A stretch of 7,995 nt of DNA from Acidimicrobiaceae bacterium (GTDB lineage: Bacteria > Actinomycetota > Acidimicrobiia > Acidimicrobiales > Bog-793). The translations under genes and the position numbers were made by a program. Positions 5,359 through 7,995 of this stretch are shown in pieces. The stretch covers positions 1 to 7,995 of the forward strand of contig JAODBN010000221.1 of assembly GCA_025463965.1 (NCBI GenBank), read 5' to 3'. The notes beneath the pieces are model-generated. The model ran no database searches, was not told the origin of the DNA, and saw only the letters and a list, made by a program, of their open reading frames with translations. Within the stretch, counting starts at the first letter, position 1. The number at the start of each line of letters is the position of its first letter.

Positions 5359-5916
5359 ATGCTCCGCCGACTGGTGGGCCGCTTCGACGAGGTGGCCGAG
5401 GGTCCGATTCGGGCGATGCGTGGGAACAAGGTCGCCGACCGCGTGTTCTACACCGCGTCGGAACTCGGGGACTTCGGTCTCGTCTGGGTCATCCTTGCTC
5501 TGCTGCGGGCGCTTCGCGGTGGGCGACTGAACGAGCGGGCCGCCGTCAGGGCGATCGCCGCGGCGGGCATCGAGTCGGTCCTCGTCAACGTGGCGCTGAA
5601 GTCGCTGTTCCGCCGCACCCGGCCCCTCGTCCAGCACGAGCACCCGCTCCCCCTGCGCCAGCCGCTCAGCTCCAGCTTCCCCTCCGGCCACGCCACTGCT
5701 GCCTTCTGCGCCGCGACGTTGCTCGCGGAGGAGGACAGCCTCGGCCCGGCGTACTTCTTCGCGGCGGTGCTCGTGGCGGCATCCAGGATCTACGTGCGGA
5801 TCCACCACGCCTCTGACGTGGTCGCCGGGGTGGTCGTCGGCCTCGTGCTGGGCCAGGTCGGGCGTGCGCTCGTCCCGCTGCGGCGCGGCTCCAAGCCAGC
5901 TCCCCGGAAGAGCTGA
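5359..5916 (+). CDS. PAP2-family membrane phosphatase
   Basis: A 185-residue membrane protein with all three signature motifs of the PAP2/lipid phosphate phosphatase superfamily: K81-X6-R88-P89, P108-S-G-H111, and S142-R143-X5-H149-X3-D153. In the family H149 is the phospho-accepting histidine and H111 the acid/base. Hydrophobic helices are seen at about 38-50, 65-80, 112-123, 130-142 and 153-172, and the C-terminus is basic (RRGSKPAPRKS). Members dephosphorylate lipid phosphates such as phosphatidic acid, undecaprenyl pyrophosphate or, in mycobacteria, decaprenyl-phosphoryl-phosphoribose. No glycosyltransferase or cell-wall gene lies beside it to decide the substrate. The gene begins nine bases after the nuclease stop codon, with a leaderless-type -10 overlapping that stop, so it may be read both from upstream and from its own promoter. 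Confidence 0.9.
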   Translation: MLRRLVGRFDEVAEGPIRAMRGNKVADRVFYTASELGDFGLVWVILALLRALRGGRLNERAAVRAIAAAGIESVLVNVALKSLFRRTRPLVQHEHPLPLRQPLSSSFPSGHATAAFCAATLLAEEDSLGPAYFFAAVLVAASRIYVRIHHASDVVAGVVVGLVLGQVGRALVPLRRGSKPAPRKS

Positions 5917-5927
5917 GCGCGGGCGCC

Positions 5928-5933
5928 TACGAT
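5928..5933 (+). promoter_or_regulatory. Putative -10 element (TACGAT) of purE
   Basis: TACGAT matches TANNNT and lies in the 83-base gap before purE. Transcription would begin near 5940, giving a leader of about 60 bases that contains the hairpin at 5955-5972 and a ribosome binding site. No convincing -35 is seen. Confidence 0.35.
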
Positions 5934-5954
5934 GCCGAGGTCCCGCACCGGTCC

Positions 5955-5972
5955 CGCCGCGTAAGCGCGGCG
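5955..5972 (+). other. Hairpin in the purE leader
   Basis: CGCCGCG (5955-5961) and CGCGGCG (5966-5972) are perfect reverse complements around a TAAG loop: a 7-bp all-GC stem with a four-base loop. It ends six bases before the AAAGGAG ribosome binding site. With no T-run after it, it could be a U-less terminator for the PAP2 gene or a structure in the purE leader. Confidence 0.5.
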
Positions 5973-5978
5973 CATAGC

Positions 5979-5985
5979 AAAGGAG
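5979..5985 (+). promoter_or_regulatory. purE: Ribosome binding site of purE (AAAGGAG)
   Basis: AAAGGAG is one of the very few strong Shine-Dalgarno sequences in the window. It is 14 bases from the ATG at 6000, longer than the usual 5-10, and there is no nearer in-frame start codon. Confidence 0.5.
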
Positions 5986-5999
5986 CTAGCCCGACCGCC

Positions 6000-6491
6000 A
6001 TGAGCGTCGCCATCGTGATGGGAAGTGACTCTGACGAGTCGGTCATGCGCCAGGCCGCGGAGGCGCTAGAGGAGTTCGGCATCCCTTGGGAGATGCGGGT
6101 CCTCTCCGCGCACCGGACCCCCGACGACGCCATCACGTTCGCCAGGGAAGCGTCGGGTCGCGGGGTGCGGGTGATCATCGCCGGCGCCGGCGGCGCAGCG
6201 CATCTTCCCGGGGTGCTCGCCGCCGTGTCCCCGCTCCCGGTCATCGGGGTGCCGATCGCCCTCAAGAACCTCGACGGTCTCGACTCGCTGCTGTCGATCG
6301 TCCAGATGCCGAAGGGCATCCCGGTCGCCACGGTGTCGGTGGACGGCGCCCGCAACGCCGGGCTGCTCGCGGTGCGGATCCTCGCGGTCGGTGACGACCG
6401 GCTGTCGGGCCAGGTGCTCGCGTTCCAAGAGCGGATGGCCGGCGAGGTCCGGGCGAAGGACGCAGCGCTGCAGGAACGGCTGGGCCGCTAA
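6000..6491 (+). CDS. purE: N5-carboxyaminoimidazole ribonucleotide mutase (class I PurE)
   Basis: A 163-residue protein, full length for bacterial PurE. It converts N5-CAIR to CAIR in de novo purine synthesis in the cytoplasm; class I enzymes are octamers. Signature motifs are present: GSDSD (8-12), which binds the substrate phosphate; SAHRTP (36-41) with the catalytic histidine; and AGAGGAAHLPG (61-71). GVPI and the Leu/Asp-rich segment ahead of QMPKGIPVATV also match the family. The partner gene purK, commonly next to purE, is not in the window. Unlike its neighbours this gene has a leader of tens of bases with a clear AAAGGAG, so it appears to be translated in the classical way. A GC-rich hairpin lies in that leader. 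The next gene begins 25 bases on and carries its own leaderless-type -10. Confidence 0.96.
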   Translation: MSVAIVMGSDSDESVMRQAAEALEEFGIPWEMRVLSAHRTPDDAITFAREASGRGVRVIIAGAGGAAHLPGVLAAVSPLPVIGVPIALKNLDGLDSLLSIVQMPKGIPVATVSVDGARNAGLLAVRILAVGDDRLSGQVLAFQERMAGEVRAKDAALQERLGR

Positions 6492-6504
6492 CGGAACTCC
6501 CCGC

Positions 6505-6510
6505 TACCGT
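6505..6510 (+). promoter_or_regulatory. Putative -10 element (TACCGT); leaderless start downstream
   Basis: TACCGT is followed by exactly six bases and then the ATG at 6517, which places +1 on the start codon. No Shine-Dalgarno sequence lies in the 25-base gap after purE. Confidence 0.45.
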
Positions 6511-6516
6511 GCGGGC

Positions 6517-7353
6517 ATGAGTGAGCTCCTGGGCCGCCTGGGTCTCGGTCGGGCAGAGCGCGGCGTCGTCGTCTGCCTGGACGAGCTCGGCTTCTCGCTC
6601 GCGGCGAACGAGGCCGTCTATGGATCGCTCCGCCACGGGTCGGGAACCTCGGCGTCCCTCCTGGTCCCCGCCCCCTGGGCGCGGGCGGCCGCGGCCGTCT
6701 ACCGGGGCGAGGACGTTGGAGTCCAGCTCACCTTGAACGCCGAGCTCGACCTGTACCGGTGGGGACCGGTCACCCAGGCGCCGTCCCTGCTCGACGGCGA
6801 TGGGGGCTTTCCCCGCACCCTCGATGACGTGTGGGACCACGCCGATCTCGATGAGGTGCGCCGCGAGTGGCGTGCGCAGATCGAGCGGGCGATCTTGTGG
6901 GGCTTCGACGTCAGCCATCTCACCTCGCACCTGCCCGCGGTCGCCCTCAAGCCCGAGTTCTTCGACGTCTACCTCGACCTCGCCGACGAGCTCCGCTTGC
7001 CGGTGCGCCTGCCCGGGTCCGAGGCGGAGGCCGCGGTGGGCTTTCCCTTCCGGGCCCTCGCCGAAGAGCGCGGCGTGGTCGCTCCCGAGCGGGTCCTGCA
7101 CCTCGGAGCTCCCGGGACCCGGGACGAGCACCAGCTGACGGAGCTGCTCGCCGCCCTGCCCGAGGGGCTTTCGGAGATCCGGCTGCGGCCCGCCCTCGAC
7201 GGGGCGGAGCTACGCGCCGCCGCGCCGGACGACTGGGCCGAGCGGGTCAATGCGGCCCGGCTGAGCGCCCGGGGGGGGATCCTGTCCCAGGTCCTCGCTC
7301 GCCTCGGCGTCGCCCGCGTCGGCTATCGCGAGCTGCGCGCCCTCATGCGCTGA
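6517..7353 (+). CDS. YdjC/ChbG-type carbohydrate deacetylase homologue with altered metal site
   Basis: A 278-residue cytoplasmic protein resembling the YdjC/ChbG family, metal-dependent deacetylases of N-acetylated oligosaccharides. Family landmarks are recognisable: VVVCLDELGFS (17-27), corresponding to the NADDFG motif; GTSASLLVP (43-51); DVGVQLTLNAE (66-76), corresponding to GLHLTL; SLLDGDGGFP (90-99); AQIERAILWGFDVSHLTSH (120-138), corresponding to the THLDSH motif; and ELRLPVRLPG. Several residues that bind metal or act in catalysis in the family appear changed: the second Asp of ADD is Glu23, the His of GLHLTL is Gln70, and the Asp of HLDSH is Thr136. H138 remains. The protein may be catalytically altered or inactive, though it is full length and in frame. 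A run of eight G (7271-7278) lies near the 3' end. It is convergent with the Nfu gene. The assignment to the family is fairly secure; activity is doubtful. Confidence 0.8.
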   Translation: MSELLGRLGLGRAERGVVVCLDELGFSLAANEAVYGSLRHGSGTSASLLVPAPWARAAAAVYRGEDVGVQLTLNAELDLYRWGPVTQAPSLLDGDGGFPRTLDDVWDHADLDEVRREWRAQIERAILWGFDVSHLTSHLPAVALKPEFFDVYLDLADELRLPVRLPGSEAEAAVGFPFRALAEERGVVAPERVLHLGAPGTRDEHQLTELLAALPEGLSEIRLRPALDGAELRAAAPDDWAERVNAARLSARGGILSQVLARLGVARVGYRELRALMR

Positions 7354-7392
7354 TCGCAGAGCTCGCTAGCAAGAGGAGACAAAGGCGAAGGC

Positions 7393-7415
7393 CCCGCCGT
7401 TGCTCTACGGCCGGG
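7393..7415. terminator. Imperfect hairpin between convergent genes
   Basis: CCCGCCGT (7393-7400) pairs with ACGGCCGGG (7407-7415): eight base pairs with a single bulged C (7411) and a six-base loop. It lies in the 65-base gap between the deacetylase homologue and the Nfu-type gene and ends three bases from the latter's stop. There is no T-run. A shared terminator is plausible. Confidence 0.4.
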
Positions 7416-7418
7416 AAC

Positions 7419-7961
7419 TCAGTAGTAGCGGGGGACGTAGGCGCCGCGTCCGAGCGCTGCGCTCTCGAAGGGGTCCTCGGACTCGTCGACCCCGCCACGC
7501 ACCTCGGTCACCCACTCGAGGCGCTCGGTGATGAGGCGCTCCACGCCGCCCTTCAGCGTGGTCGAAGAGATGGCGCAGGAGCCGCAGGCTCCCTGGAGCT
7601 GCACCTCTACGACCCCGGCGGCGTAGTCGACGTCGACGAGCTGGAGGTCTCCGCCGTCCATCTGGACCGCTGGTCGCATCAGTTCCATCACGTCCTCGAG
7701 CGCGGCGCGCCGGCGCTCGAGCTCTTCGGGTGAGAGGTCGTCGGCCGCAAGCGCTGCGGACCCAGCGTCCTCGAGGACCGCGGTCTCTGCGGCCACCGCT
7801 TCGTCGACCTCCACGACCGGTGCTCCCGCCACGTCGGCCGGGCCGGCCTCGGTGAGCGCATCCGACGGCGTTAGCGCATCCGACTCGGTGACCGCATCCG
7901 ACACGGACGTCGCCACCGGTGCGGCGGTGAGGGAGACCTCGTCCGCAGACGATTCCCTCAC
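7419..7961 (-). CDS. Nfu/NifU C-terminal-type Fe-S cluster carrier with long acidic N-terminal tail
   Basis: Reads leftwards. The NifU C-terminal (Nfu) domain covers about residues 88-155: it opens with VMELMRPAVQMDGGDLQLV, and the cluster-binding C126-G-S-C129 lies in GACGSCAISSTTLKGGVERLI. In the family two such CxxC motifs in a dimer hold a 4Fe-4S cluster and pass it to apo-enzymes. The tail after the domain (AALGRGAYVPRYY) is unlike the short end of a minimal Nfu. The first 85 residues are Ala/Asp/Glu/Ser/Thr-rich, probably disordered, and include three tandem hexapeptides (7848-7901). The start is uncertain: the GTG at 7961 has a GAGG five bases upstream on the minus strand, but the frame stays open to the window edge, so the protein may extend further. 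No other suf or isc gene is visible. Confidence 0.88.
   Translation of the reverse strand: MRESSADEVSLTAAPVATSVSDAVTESDALTPSDALTEAGPADVAGAPVVEVDEAVAAETAVLEDAGSAALAADDLSPEELERRRAALEDVMELMRPAVQMDGGDLQLVDVDYAAGVVEVQLQGACGSCAISSTTLKGGVERLITERLEWVTEVRGGVDESEDPFESAALGRGAYVPRYY
7848..7901 (-). repeat. Three tandem 18-bp repeats coding SDAVTE / SDALTP / SDALTE
   Basis: Three consecutive 18-base units, each beginning TCGGATGC on the minus strand, encode six-residue repeats in the disordered N-terminal tail of the Nfu-type protein (about residues 21-38). The Ser-Asp-Ala codons are nearly identical in all units, which suggests recent duplication or slippage. Confidence 0.75.
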
Positions 7962-7995
7962 ACTCTCCTCACTGCTGGGCCGGTGGCTCTTGAAC

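Noticed and set aside
5932..5964. Possible 10-codon upstream ORF (ATG to TAA) ahead of purE, ending in the leader hairpin
   Set aside because: Its ATG overlaps the putative -10 TACGAT, so a transcript from that promoter would not contain it, and it has no ribosome binding site.
1..7995. A defence island, CRISPR array, mobile element or biosynthetic cluster
   Set aside because: No spaced direct repeats, transposase, integrase, toxin-antitoxin motifs or defence-type neighbours were found. The Cas4-like nuclease stands alone among housekeeping genes.

Overview
This window is high-GC DNA (roughly 70% by eye) with nine protein-coding genes. The gene style suggests a high-GC actinomycetote, possibly an acidimicrobiial lineage. 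The signs are a SigK/RskA-type sigma/anti-sigma pair, several start codons placed just downstream of TANNNT -10 hexamers with no ribosome binding site (leaderless mRNAs), and a RecB-like nuclease of a type common in actinobacteria. The taxonomic call is inference only. No RNA gene, mobile element or CRISPR array was seen.

Layout. Positions 2-499 (+) hold the C-terminal half of a PLP-dependent cysteine synthase-family enzyme, cut by the left edge. After 143 bases come an ECF sigma factor (643-1215) and its membrane anti-sigma factor (1212-1949), translationally coupled by an ATGA overlap. A strong hairpin at 1959-1984 separates these from a convergent P-loop nucleoside/nucleotide-type kinase (1992-2672, -). 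The kinase is divergent from a PRPP-binding phosphoribosyltransferase (from 2717 or 2753 to 3367, +), so the two could form a small nucleobase/nucleoside salvage locus. Four further + strand genes follow closely: an alpha/beta hydrolase (3447-4346), a RecB/Cas4-like PD-(D/E)XK nuclease with four probable Fe-S cysteines (4357-5349), a PAP2 phosphatase (5359-5916) and purE (6000-6491). Next is a YdjC-type deacetylase homologue with altered metal-site residues (6517-7353). A convergent Nfu-type Fe-S carrier (7419-7961 or beyond, -) reaches towards the right edge.

The genes do not form one evident pathway. This looks like a mostly housekeeping stretch of chromosome, and I see no convincing undescribed defence or biosynthetic system. 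The observations most worth checking are: the recurring TANNNT-N6-start architecture; two junctions where the upstream stop codon itself supplies the TA of the downstream -10; a perfect 24-bp palindrome inside the anti-sigma gene; and the eroded active site of the YdjC-like protein.
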